NCBI GenBank assembly: GCA_038210375.1
Contig: JBBQWT010000027.1
Coordinates: 1-39,266 of the forward strand
Direction of reading: 5' to 3'
DNA from: JBBQWT01 sp038210375
Lineage (GTDB): Bacteria > Acidobacteriota > Terriglobia > Terriglobales > Acidobacteriaceae
Length of the DNA: 39,266 nucleotides
The translations under genes were made by a program, and so were the position numbers. Each line of letters opens with the position of its first letter. The stretch's first letter is position 1. The notes beneath the pieces were generated by a model. The model was not told the origin of the DNA. It worked only from the letters and a program-made list of their open reading frames with translations, and made no database searches. Of the stretch, positions 17,692 to 25,761 are shown piece after piece.

Positions 17692-19119
17692 ATGCTTGTG
17701 AGCGTGCTCGCCGCTAGGAACATGATCGATCTGGGCAGAGATTATGATGTGGTAGTGATGGGTGGCGGCAATGCCGCGCTATGTGCGGCCATCACCGCCC
17801 GCCAGGCGGGCTGTAGCGTGCTGGTGCTGGAGCATGCTCCCCGAGATTTTCGCGGCGGCAACAGTCGCCACACCCGGAACCTGCGCGTTGCCCATGATGT
17901 CCCGACATCGGTTCTCACCGACCGGTATTCCGAAGACGAGTATTGGCAAGACCTGACGCGGGTTACTGCGGGCCAAACCGACGAAGCCCTGGCACGCATG
18001 ACCATTAAAGAAACCGGCAGCATATTGCCATGGATGGAATCTTGCGGAGTGCGATTTCAACCCGCTCTATCGGGCACCCTCGGGTTGGCGCGCACCAATG
18101 CATTTTTCCTCGGAGGTGGCAAGGCGCTGGTCAATGCCTACTGCGCCACCGCGCAAAAAGCGGGAGTGGACATTCTTTACGACACCGAAGTCCAGCAACT
18201 GCATCTTGAAGGCGGGGCCCTGCGCGAAATCACCGTCAGCAGCAAGGGATTTCCGGTGACCCTGCGAGTGAAGACCGCAGTCGCCGCTTCGGGCGGCTTT
18301 CAAGCGAACCTTGCATGGTTGCAAGAGTATTGGGGGGAAGCAGCCGGCAACTTTTTGGTTCGTGGCACTCCCTATGCCAAAGGAAAAGTATTGCGAGAGC
18401 TGCTGCGCCAGGGGGCGGCCAGGGTGGGTGACCCCAAACAGTGTCATGCGGTTGCCATCGACGCCCGAGCACCCAAGTTCGATGGGGGAATCGTAACCCG
18501 GCTGGATTGCGTGCCGTACAGTGTGGTTGTCGACCAGAATGCGAAACGTTTCTACGATGAAGGCGAGGATTTTTGGCCGAAACGTTATGCCATCTGGGGA
18601 CTGCTGGTCGCGCATTGCCCGCAGCAAATCGCATATTCCATCATGGATTCGAAATCGCTTCCGCTGTTCATGCCGTCGGTGTTTCCGCCCGTAACGTCGG
18701 AGACGATTGGTGGGTTAGCCAGCCAACTCGGAATTGATCCGGAGGCCCTGCAAACCACGATCGCGGAATATAACGCGGCGGTGCGGGCGGGCGCCTTTAA
18801 CGGCCAGGTGCTCGATGACTGCCGAACCGAAGGGCTTACTCCGCCCAAGAGTCACTGGGCACAGAGGATCGATGCGCCGCCTTATTACGGCTATCCGTTG
18901 CGTCCTGGAATTACATTTACCTACCTGGGCGTCAAAGTGAACCACCAGGCCCGGGTGATGATGGAGGAAGGGTCGCCCTCTGACAATGTATTCGCCGCCG
19001 GGGAGATGATGGCCGGCAACATTCTCGGAAAAGGCTACCTGGCGGGTCTGGGGATGTCCATCGGCACCGTCTTTGGACGCATCGCCGGCAGGGAGGCGGC
19101 CAAAGTTGCGCACCACTGA
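17692..19119 (+). CDS. tcuA: FAD-dependent tricarballylate dehydrogenase-like protein TcuA
   Basis: A 475-aa flavoprotein of the succinate dehydrogenase/fumarate reductase FAD family. TcuA oxidises tricarballylate to cis-aconitate in Salmonella, passing electrons to TcuB. The dinucleotide-binding motif YDVVVMGGGNAALCAA lies near residues 18-33. GGNSRHTRNLR follows, and the C-terminus has AAGEMMAGNILGKGYLAG and GMSIGTVFGRIAGREAA, which are characteristic of TcuA. Length matches the family. The start is uncertain: ATG at 17692, ATG at 17722 (TAGGAA too close) or GTG at 17632 (inside the hairpin) are all in frame. There is no signal peptide, so it is cytoplasmic or bound to the inner face of the membrane. 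It overlaps tcuB and heads a four-gene rightward run. Tricarballylate itself is inferred; related acids are possible. Confidence 0.88.
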   Translation: MLVSVLAARNMIDLGRDYDVVVMGGGNAALCAAITARQAGCSVLVLEHAPRDFRGGNSRHTRNLRVAHDVPTSVLTDRYSEDEYWQDLTRVTAGQTDEALARMTIKETGSILPWMESCGVRFQPALSGTLGLARTNAFFLGGGKALVNAYCATAQKAGVDILYDTEVQQLHLEGGALREITVSSKGFPVTLRVKTAVAASGGFQANLAWLQEYWGEAAGNFLVRGTPYAKGKVLRELLRQGAARVGDPKQCHAVAIDARAPKFDGGIVTRLDCVPYSVVVDQNAKRFYDEGEDFWPKRYAIWGLLVAHCPQQIAYSIMDSKSLPLFMPSVFPPVTSETIGGLASQLGIDPEALQTTIAEYNAAVRAGAFNGQVLDDCRTEGLTPPKSHWAQRIDAPPYYGYPLRPGITFTYLGVKVNHQARVMMEEGSPSDNVFAAGEMMAGNILGKGYLAGLGMSIGTVFGRIAGREAAKVAHH

Positions 19120-20209
19120 TGCCATAGAAGATGCGCGCAGGGCGATGCAGGTTTGCAATTCCTGCCGATATTGCGAAGGCTATTGCGCGGTCTTTCCGGC
19201 GATGGAACTGCGGCGAAGCTTTGCCAACGAAGACCTCGGCTATCTCGCCAACCTGTGCCATAACTGCCGCGGGTGCCTGTACGCGTGCCCCTACGCGCCG
19301 CCTCATGAATTCGGCATCAACCTGCCCCGCACCTTTGCCGAAGTGCGCAATGAGACCTACGAAGAGTACGCGTGGCCGCGTCCGTTGGCTGCGGCTTTCA
19401 AAAACAACGGAGTGGTTCTTTCTTTGGCGGCAGGACTGGCCCTGGTGGCTGTCTTCATCTGCAGTATGATGTTGCACGATCCGGCTTACCTGTTGAGTAA
19501 GCACACCGGCGCCGGATCGTTCTATAAGGTCATCCCGTTTCCAGTGATGTTGGCCGCGTCTATTTTGACATTTGGATACGCGGTACTTGCTCTGGTGATG
19601 GGCTTCTTCAATTTTTGGCGGGACATCGGCGGTCGAACCGGGGATATCTTTTCGCCCACCGCACTGAAGACTGCGGCAAGCGACGCGCTAAGCCTGAAAT
19701 ACCTGGGCGGCGGTGGACACGGCTGCAACGATCAGGACGAATCGTTTTCATCCCACCGGCGCTGGTCGCATCACGCTTTATTTTATGGGTTCCTGCTGTG
19801 CACCGCTTCCACGATAGTGGCGGGTATCTATGATCACTTTTTGCAGTGGATCGCGCCCTACCCTTTTTTGAGCCTGCCGGTGGTTCTGGGGACTTTGGGT
19901 GGCATTGGCATGCTGGTCGGATGCGGCGGATTATTTGCCTTGAAGTTGCTCGCTGACCAGACCCCCGCGGCGAGAAACCTTCTAGGCGCCGACGTGGCCC
20001 TGATCCTGCTGCTGGGAATCTCCGCTCTGAGTGGATTGGCTCTTCTGGCGTTTCGCTCGACCAGCGGAATGGGAGTGCTGCTGGCCATCCATCTCAGTTT
20101 CATTCTGGCGTTGTTTCTGGTGATGCCTTACAGCAAGTTTGTGCACAGCGTTTATCGGTCGGGAGCGCTGCTTTGGAATGCTATCGAACGCAAGTCTAAA
20201 CATGAATAA
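19106..20209 (+). CDS. tcuB: Tricarballylate utilisation Fe-S/membrane protein TcuB
   Basis: A 367-aa electron-transfer protein that reoxidises TcuA and delivers electrons to the membrane. The cytoplasmic N-terminus has two cysteine clusters, CNSCRYCEGYC at about residues 17-27 and CHNCRGCLYACP at about 51-62, for two [4Fe-4S] centres. Several hydrophobic segments follow (for example VVLSLAAGLALVAVFI and LLGADVALILLLGISALSG), with histidines such as SSHRRWSHH that could bind haem or quinone. I place the start at the TTG at 19106 because GGGAGG lies 9 bases upstream; this gives a 14-base overlap with tcuA, consistent with translational coupling. A TTG at 19073 is also in frame. The order tcuA-tcuB and length match known tcu loci. 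No tcuC or tcuR gene is seen in the window. Confidence 0.88.
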   Translation: MRTTDAIEDARRAMQVCNSCRYCEGYCAVFPAMELRRSFANEDLGYLANLCHNCRGCLYACPYAPPHEFGINLPRTFAEVRNETYEEYAWPRPLAAAFKNNGVVLSLAAGLALVAVFICSMMLHDPAYLLSKHTGAGSFYKVIPFPVMLAASILTFGYAVLALVMGFFNFWRDIGGRTGDIFSPTALKTAASDALSLKYLGGGGHGCNDQDESFSSHRRWSHHALFYGFLLCTASTIVAGIYDHFLQWIAPYPFLSLPVVLGTLGGIGMLVGCGGLFALKLLADQTPAARNLLGADVALILLLGISALSGLALLAFRSTSGMGVLLAIHLSFILALFLVMPYSKFVHSVYRSGALLWNAIERKSKHE

Positions 20210-21779
20210 CTCTGTAACCAAGGGGCTGAGCAAGCCGAACCAAAAAACTCAACATGAAGCGGCAACGCCGCGAAAGGACAAATTGAAAAGACGCGATTTT
20301 CTCAAAACATCTCTGGTAGCCGGCGCAGCCGGCCTCGTCGAAGGCAGCTACCCAGTGAACCTGCATGCCGCTCCTGCCGCGGCTCCAGAAGTAGCCAAGG
20401 GAGTCACCAGGTCGGTCGCCGAGTTTGCCATCAACACCCGCTTCGAGGATATTCCCGGGAACGTTAACGATTTTGCGAAGAAATCAATCCTCGACGGCAT
20501 CGGACTCGCCCTCTTCGGCTCCACCCAGGACACTGCCGAAATCATCAGCCGCTATATGGCCGGCATGGATTGCGTCAAAGCCGGGAGCACCGTGATCGGT
20601 TCCTCCACTCGCTTTCCCCAGCGGTTCGCCGCTTTCGCCAATGGCGTCGCCATTCACGTCGGGGATTACGACGATACCCAGCTGGCCACCGCCAAGGACC
20701 GGGTGTACGGACTGCTGACTCACCCCACCGTGCCGGTGCTGCCCGCGGTGCTGGCGTTGGCCGAAAAGAAAAACACCAGTGGTAAGGATTTTCTCGCCGC
20801 CTACCAGGTGGGCGTGGAGGTGGAATGCAAGATCGCTGAAGCCATCGCGCCGCGCCACTACCAGGATGGTTTCCATTCCACCGGAACCTGCGGAGTTTTC
20901 GGTGGGGTGGTCGCGGCATCGCGCATGCGCGGCTTCGACGTGAAACAAACCATTCGCGCCATGGGCATTGCCGGAAGCCAGGCCAGCGGCCTGCGCGAAA
21001 ATTTCGGCTCCATGATGAAGCCATTCCACGCCGGCCATGCCGCCGAAGTCGGCGTCTTCTCCACCGAGCTTGCCGCCCTGGGATGGACGGCCACCGAAAC
21101 CATCCTTGAGGCCCCTCGCGGATTTTTCCATGCGTACGGAGGGAGTTTCGATCTGCCCACCATGCAGCGCATGGGCAATCCCTGGACCTTTGCCGATCCC
21201 GGGGTCTCCATCAAGCCCTATCCCTGCGGCTCGCTGACCCACCCCGCAATGGATGAGGTGGCAAAACTAATCCGTCAATATGATCTGCATCCCGCCGACA
21301 TTGAAATGGTCGAGGTCGGGACCAACAAGCAAAACCTCAACGCCCTCATCCACCATCATCCCCAAGACGCCCTGCAGGCCAAATTCAGCATGGAATTCTG
21401 CGTCGCCATTCTGCTCCTGGAGCGGAAAGCCGGCTTGCGCGAGTTTACCGACGAGGTGGTCAACCGGCCCGACGTTCAGGCCATGATCTCAAAAGTAAAG
21501 TTTGGAGTGGACCCGGTTGCCGAGTCCAGCGGCTACGACAAAATGACCTCCATCATCAAGATAAAGTTAAAGGATGGCAGGACGGTCGGCGGCAGTGCTG
21601 ACTTCGCCAAAGGCAGCCCGGCGAACCCCATGTCAAACCAGGAAGTGGCCGACAAGTTTTTCGACTGCTGCTCGGTGGCCCACTGGCCGCTGCCCAAAGC
21701 TAAAGCGATCGTGCAAAGCGTTTACAGCCTGGAAAGAATGGCGGATGTCAGCAGCCTTACCGCATTGTGCCGGAAGTAA
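20202..21779 (+). CDS. MmgE/PrpD family protein with Tat leader (paralogue 3)
   Basis: A 525-aa protein whose ATG at 20202 overlaps the tcuB stop by 8 bases (ATGAATAA). After a charged N-terminus, KRRDFLKTSLVAGAAGL at residues 29-45 is a textbook twin-arginine leader, probably cleaved near LHA-AP. Residues matching the cis-aconitate decarboxylase active site are all present: Asp155 and Thr159 (GDYDDT), His174 (LTHPT), His225 (FHSTG), Lys273 and His276 (MMKPFHAG) and His347 (LTHPAM). It is closely similar to paralogue 2, across the divergent promoter. Coupling to tcuAB suggests that it acts on cis-aconitate or an analogue, for example by decarboxylation. The difficulty is compartment: the leader predicts periplasm, whereas TcuA product would form in the cytoplasm unless TcuA faces outward. 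Confidence 0.9.
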   Translation: MNNSVTKGLSKPNQKTQHEAATPRKDKLKRRDFLKTSLVAGAAGLVEGSYPVNLHAAPAAAPEVAKGVTRSVAEFAINTRFEDIPGNVNDFAKKSILDGIGLALFGSTQDTAEIISRYMAGMDCVKAGSTVIGSSTRFPQRFAAFANGVAIHVGDYDDTQLATAKDRVYGLLTHPTVPVLPAVLALAEKKNTSGKDFLAAYQVGVEVECKIAEAIAPRHYQDGFHSTGTCGVFGGVVAASRMRGFDVKQTIRAMGIAGSQASGLRENFGSMMKPFHAGHAAEVGVFSTELAALGWTATETILEAPRGFFHAYGGSFDLPTMQRMGNPWTFADPGVSIKPYPCGSLTHPAMDEVAKLIRQYDLHPADIEMVEVGTNKQNLNALIHHHPQDALQAKFSMEFCVAILLLERKAGLREFTDEVVNRPDVQAMISKVKFGVDPVAESSGYDKMTSIIKIKLKDGRTVGGSADFAKGSPANPMSNQEVADKFFDCCSVAHWPLPKAKAIVQSVYSLERMADVSSLTALCRK

Positions 21780-21816
21780 TTCAACCTTCAAGCTTAGCTG
21801 TCCGGAGAGGGACTAA

Positions 21817-22620
21817 ATGGATCTGCAGTTGAATGGTAAGCGCGCCCTGGTCACCGGAAGCAATTCCGGAATCGGCGAGGCCATCGCCATGACGCTGGCG
21901 CGCGAAGGTGTGAGCGTTGTGGTGCACGGTCGGCGCGAGGCTGAAGCGCAACGGGTGGCCGCCAATATCGTAGCCGCAGGTGGTAAGTCCGCTGTGGCCC
22001 TGGGAGACCTGGCATTTGATGACGCGGCGGAGGGCGTCGCCAAAGCGGCGCTGGCGGCTTTTGGTGGAATCGACATCCTGATCAACAACGCCGGCGTCTT
22101 CCCTTCTCGCGGCTGGATGGATGCCACACCCGCAGAGTGGACCGAACTCTACAACCAGAATGTCGGCTCCATGGTGCGCATGATCCAGTTAATCTCGCCG
22201 CAGATGAAAGTACTTGGCTGGGGACGCATCATCCAGATCGCCAGCGGCGTGGCCGCCGAACCGGTCACCACCCTGGTCCATTACGCGGCCACCAAGGCGG
22301 CCAGCGTGAACCTTACCGGCAGCCTGGCAAAATTTCTCGGCCACAGCGGCATCACCGCCAACGTGGTCAGCCCTGGCGCCATCGCCACCGAGGGCCTCAA
22401 AGAAATGTTTACCGGCATAGCCGCCCAGTCGGGCTGGGGAAACAATTGGGATGAAATCGAGAAACACATCGTGACCAACATTCTTCCCAATCCCTGCGGA
22501 CGTCTTGGTCTTCCCCAGGATGTCGCCGACGCCGTGGTTTTTCTGGCCAGCCCCCGCGCCGCGTATATCAACGGCGCCAACATCCGGGTCGATGGAGGGT
22601 TGATCCGCACTACGAATTAG
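21817..22620 (+). CDS. SDR family NAD(P)-dependent oxidoreductase
   Basis: A 267-aa classical short-chain dehydrogenase/reductase. The cofactor motif TGSNSGIGEA lies near residues 14-23, the NNAG motif in DILINNAGVF near 91, and the catalytic Ser and YxxxK appear in QIASG and HYAATKAAS. The C-terminal NGANIRVDGGLIRT is typical. The basic HGRREAEA after the second strand suggests NADP(H). The start has GGAGAGGG (21804-21811) just upstream. It ends the tcuA-tcuB-mmgE run, 37 bases after paralogue 3, and is cytoplasmic. It may reduce or oxidise a keto or hydroxy acid of the same pathway; the substrate cannot be read from the sequence. The stop is six bases from the end of the convergent receptor gene. 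Confidence 0.92.
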   Translation: MDLQLNGKRALVTGSNSGIGEAIAMTLAREGVSVVVHGRREAEAQRVAANIVAAGGKSAVALGDLAFDDAAEGVAKAALAAFGGIDILINNAGVFPSRGWMDATPAEWTELYNQNVGSMVRMIQLISPQMKVLGWGRIIQIASGVAAEPVTTLVHYAATKAASVNLTGSLAKFLGHSGITANVVSPGAIATEGLKEMFTGIAAQSGWGNNWDEIEKHIVTNILPNPCGRLGLPQDVADAVVFLASPRAAYINGANIRVDGGLIRTTN

Positions 22621-22626
22621 ATTGCA

Positions 22627-24846
22627 TCAGTAATGAAACTTGTATTTCACCTGCATGCTCACCCGCCGCGGGTCGGCGTAATGCGTGCCTCCGAAGGTAT
22701 TGCTGGTATCCAGGAGATACCGGTTATCAGCCAAATTCAGCCCGGTCAATTGGATCTGCCATTTTTCCCCCAGCTGCTTTCCCAGCACCAGGTCGAAAGT
22801 GGTATGTGCGGCCAGATGGTCAGGACCGTTCCCATTTACGAAGCCCGAGCCAAAAGAGATATTTCCTGAGAGCCAGCTCCGCAATGGAGTGTCAAAGGTA
22901 AAGCCCGCCGCCAGCGTGTCGCGTTGATCGTGGTCGAGAAAGAAGTAGTCTCCACCCGGCGGCGCGAAATCGGTGAGCCCGCCGGTGAGGCCCCCCTTGC
23001 CTTCGACGTACATATGCGAATACGCCAGATGGATGTCGCCGCGATCAAACAACCGCGGAGAATGCACTGTTCCCTCCCAGCCGCGAATGCGCGCGCCGGT
23101 AATCGTCACCGGCAGAAAGATGCTGGAATTCCCCAGCGGGATGTGGTCGAAGAAATTGCGTGCCCCGGTGCGGAAGTTGCTTACATCCACCGACCACCCG
23201 CGCAGGGGGATCGACAATCCAAACTCGTGCTGCTCGTCGCGTTCGCCATGCAGGGGCAAAAACCCGAATCCCTGCGCGATGGCCAACACCTGCAATGGTC
23301 CGCTCACGGTCGTCAGCGGAGGGGCCTGATAATAGCGTCCGTAGAACGCGCGCAGCACCCATCCCAGTCGCGGGATGCGTAGCGCCACCCCCGCCCGCGG
23401 ATCAATCGAGGTCTCGGTGAATTCGGCGCCGAAGCGGGTGAGGCGAACTCCGCCATTTAAAGTAAACCATGAACTAACCTTGTATTGGTCCTCAAAGTAA
23501 ACGGTTTCTGTGTTGGCACTTTGGGATCTTGTTTCCCGCAGCGCCAGGCCGGAACCATCGGTGGCGGTCAAGGCAAAGAGGTTCTGATCGCGCTGCCCGG
23601 TCAATTGCACTCCCGCCCGCGCGTTGTGTTTCGCCGATAAGAATGCCAGGTTGGCGATGCCTCCAAAGTAATTTGAGGTTCGGTCGTCCCGCGGAATAAG
23701 CGATTTATCCAAAAGTCCGCCCTCATAGTCGGCGCGGTTGTAATGGTAGAAAGGCGAAAGAGTCAGCGCCAATCCATGGCTGGCTTTGTGGACCCACGAA
23801 AGATTGAGGAAGGCGTCGTTTTCGCGTTCGGTGTCGCGAATACCGGCCGCCTGATCGTCGGTAGAATTGGGGACCTGGTAGTGATCGCCGCGCACTGAAC
23901 CCACCAGGCGCACCTGGTCGGCCGGGGTGGCGTTGAAGATCAGTGAGGTGAAGCCTCCCCCTCCACCGACTAGATCGTGCAACACCCTGGTACTCGGAGT
24001 TTCCAATCCGAGATTGCCGCGGTTTGCGTTGACGCTACCGTAATAAGCGAAGCGGTCGCTATGGTCGCCGAAATTTACCTGGTCGTTGGTGGTGTAGTAG
24101 CTGCCATAGGAAACCACAATCTCCGCCGTGCGGTTGCGTTCAAAACCGGAACGGGTGACCACGTTGAAGACCCCGTAGGTGCGGTCGCCATACTCGGCGG
24201 AATAACCGCCGCGCTGCATTTCCACGGTATCGATGTCCTTGGGATCGAACCGCGGCCCGACATTGCCGCCAATATTGGCATCGGGCACCGGCACCCCATC
24301 GATAAGCCATTCCACCTGGTGGCCGCCGCGCACGTGCAACTGGTCATGCACCACGTAGGTGGAAGGTACGTAATCGGTGATCATGGCCATGCTGTTGGTA
24401 TCCTCCGCGCCGGGAGTTCGCGCGATCTGGGCGCGCGTGACAAATGCCGGGGCCGCGGAAGAATCGGTATCAACTGCATCAGGGGTCGCCGACACCTGCA
24501 CTTCTTCCCGGGCTGATGCCATGGCGAGCTGAAAATGGACGTTGGCGACGCTCCCGCCGCCGACGGTCACCTTCTGACGGCTCTCCGTAAATCCCGCCGC
24601 GCTGACGCTCACCGAATATTCTCCAATGGGGATGGATGAGAATCGAAACTCCCCGTTCTCATCAGTGGTGGCGGTTTGTTGCCGGTCATCTGTGGTGGAG
24701 CGCATGGTGATCATCGCCCCCTGGGTCGGACGGTGTTGCGGGTCATGCACCAGGCCGCGAACGCTGCCAAAGACCGTGCCGTAAGCGGCGCACGGCAGTA
24801 ACACCAGCAACCACACCGCAATAGCAACTGAAAGTATGAACCTCAT
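22627..24846 (-). CDS. TonB-dependent receptor, shorter type with CarboxypepD_reg-like domain
   Basis: A 739-aa outer-membrane receptor, distinct from the two Oar-type proteins in the window. From the ATG at 24846 there is a signal peptide (MRFILSVAIAVWLLVLLPC, AAYG), a regulatory-like domain (GLVHDPQHRPTQGAMITM to about residue 110), then a classical plug with YVVHDQLHVRGGHQVEWLIDG and VEMQRGGYSAEYGDRTYGV. The barrel ends SMQVKYKFHY, with a terminal aromatic. The open frame runs 18 codons further upstream, without leader features. Downstream it converges on the SDR gene with a six-base gap. Upstream on the same strand is a small Cys/His-rich exported protein, and beyond it a divergent copper-binding lipoprotein, which suggests metal uptake or sensing. 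That is inference from position. Confidence 0.92.
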   Translation of the reverse strand: MRFILSVAIAVWLLVLLPCAAYGTVFGSVRGLVHDPQHRPTQGAMITMRSTTDDRQQTATTDENGEFRFSSIPIGEYSVSVSAAGFTESRQKVTVGGGSVANVHFQLAMASAREEVQVSATPDAVDTDSSAAPAFVTRAQIARTPGAEDTNSMAMITDYVPSTYVVHDQLHVRGGHQVEWLIDGVPVPDANIGGNVGPRFDPKDIDTVEMQRGGYSAEYGDRTYGVFNVVTRSGFERNRTAEIVVSYGSYYTTNDQVNFGDHSDRFAYYGSVNANRGNLGLETPSTRVLHDLVGGGGGFTSLIFNATPADQVRLVGSVRGDHYQVPNSTDDQAAGIRDTERENDAFLNLSWVHKASHGLALTLSPFYHYNRADYEGGLLDKSLIPRDDRTSNYFGGIANLAFLSAKHNARAGVQLTGQRDQNLFALTATDGSGLALRETRSQSANTETVYFEDQYKVSSWFTLNGGVRLTRFGAEFTETSIDPRAGVALRIPRLGWVLRAFYGRYYQAPPLTTVSGPLQVLAIAQGFGFLPLHGERDEQHEFGLSIPLRGWSVDVSNFRTGARNFFDHIPLGNSSIFLPVTITGARIRGWEGTVHSPRLFDRGDIHLAYSHMYVEGKGGLTGGLTDFAPPGGDYFFLDHDQRDTLAAGFTFDTPLRSWLSGNISFGSGFVNGNGPDHLAAHTTFDLVLGKQLGEKWQIQLTGLNLADNRYLLDTSNTFGGTHYADPRRVSMQVKYKFHY

Positions 24847-24912
24847 AGGACTTGTCTCGCGGCACGCGGGATTAATCTCCGCGTTGCATCTTCGCTGCAT
24901 GGAATGGAATGA

Positions 24913-25299
24913 TTAAGCGAATGCGGGAGAAAGCGCTTGAGAAGGAGGGGCTCGTTCCGAAGGTCGCGCTAAGCAGGCCCCTCGCATCGTGCGTTCGGAA
25001 CAAGCGGCTTGGAAACGCCTCGCCGACAGCTCTGCCGCAGTCTCCACGGGTGTTTCGATCGCCGGCGCGGACCTGGTGAGGGGAACGGAGGTGTGCGGGC
25101 AGACTTGCTTGATCCGCTGCATGCTGCTGCTGGAAGCGGGTTCTCTTGCACACGCATGTTTGCCACCGCGTAAGCAGCAGGCATGGGCTTCATTGAGCAG
25201 AAAGGCCAGCGCCGGGGACGGCAGCACCATGCATAACATGGCTGCCGCGGTAAGTTGGGCGATTATCCGGCGCATCACTGGAGATTGTAGCAATTGCAT
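24913..25299 (-). CDS. Small exported Cys/His-containing protein, unrecognised
   Basis: A 128-aa protein with an N-terminal leader (MRRIIAQLTAAAMLCMVLPS, PALA) and then HACCLRGGKHACA, a compact Cys/His motif that recalls small exported proteins beside copper genes in this phylum. Two further cysteines follow at QVCPH and AACSER; the rest is low in hydrophobic residues. Two starts are possible, ATG at 25299 or at 25275, the second giving a cleaner signal peptide. It is 66 bases upstream of the shorter receptor gene on the same strand and divergent from the CusF-like lipoprotein. Metal binding in the periplasm is a reasonable guess. The call as a real gene rests on the leader, the motif and the context. 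Confidence 0.6.
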   Translation of the reverse strand: MQLLQSPVMRRIIAQLTAAAMLCMVLPSPALAFLLNEAHACCLRGGKHACAREPASSSSMQRIKQVCPHTSVPLTRSAPAIETPVETAAELSARRFQAACSERTMRGACLARPSERAPPSQALSPAFA

Positions 25300-25428
25300 T
25301 GCCGCCCGGGCGCGTTTTTTGCTTAGCCCTTCGCCGCCTTTCGCGAAAAGCTCGGTCGCATCGGCTTTGACCTCATGGGATAATGTTTACCGGCGGTTGG
25401 TCTTGAATTCAACTGCTGAAGCCACGTC

Positions 25429-25761
25429 ATGAATCTCTCCCCCACCCGCAGCTCATCTGTCTTATCCTTTTTTCTGCTTGCGGCCCTGGCATTCGCCGGC
25501 TGCAATTCGGAAAAACGGCCTTCCGCTGCCGCCGTCCGCTCCTATGATCTGACCGGAAAGGTCATTGCGCTCGACCAGAACGCCCATACCGTCACCGTGG
25601 AACACGGACCGATTCCGGGGGCCATGGACGCAATGACCATGGAGTATGCGTCCCGAGACAAACCAGGAATGGCAAAGATTGCAGCCGGCGACAAAATCAG
25701 GGCCACGCTTAAAGTAGACGGTGAATCCGTCTGGCTGGAAAACATTCAGAAACTTCCATGA
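25429..25761 (+). CDS. CusF-like copper-binding lipoprotein
   Basis: A 110-aa protein with a lipoprotein signal peptide (SFFLLAALAFAGC, lipid-anchored Cys25; the -3 residue Phe is slightly unusual). Residues 39-108 form a small beta-barrel of the CusF/copper-binding type: YDLTGKVIALDQNAHTVTVE, then EHGPIPGAMDAMTMEY with the Met-rich loop (Met66, Met69, Met71) and His59 as likely Cu(I) ligands, and GDKIRATLKVDGESVWLENI to close the barrel. Relatives bind periplasmic copper and pass it to exporters or cytochrome oxidase assembly factors. Its stop overlaps the next start (ATGA at 25758), so it is translationally coupled to the HAD gene. No SCO1, CusA or CopA gene is visible nearby. Confidence 0.88.
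   Translation: MNLSPTRSSSVLSFFLLAALAFAGCNSEKRPSAAAVRSYDLTGKVIALDQNAHTVTVEHGPIPGAMDAMTMEYASRDKPGMAKIAAGDKIRATLKVDGESVWLENIQKLP

Noticed and set aside
20484..21242. 252-residue minus-strand open frame inside the third MmgE/PrpD gene
   Set aside because: Gly/His-rich shadow of a high-GC coding strand; the opposite strand has all family residues.
25339..25348. 10-bp palindrome TTTCGCGAAA upstream of the copper lipoprotein
   Set aside because: Too short, with no partner site or promoter box placed around it; not enough to call an operator.
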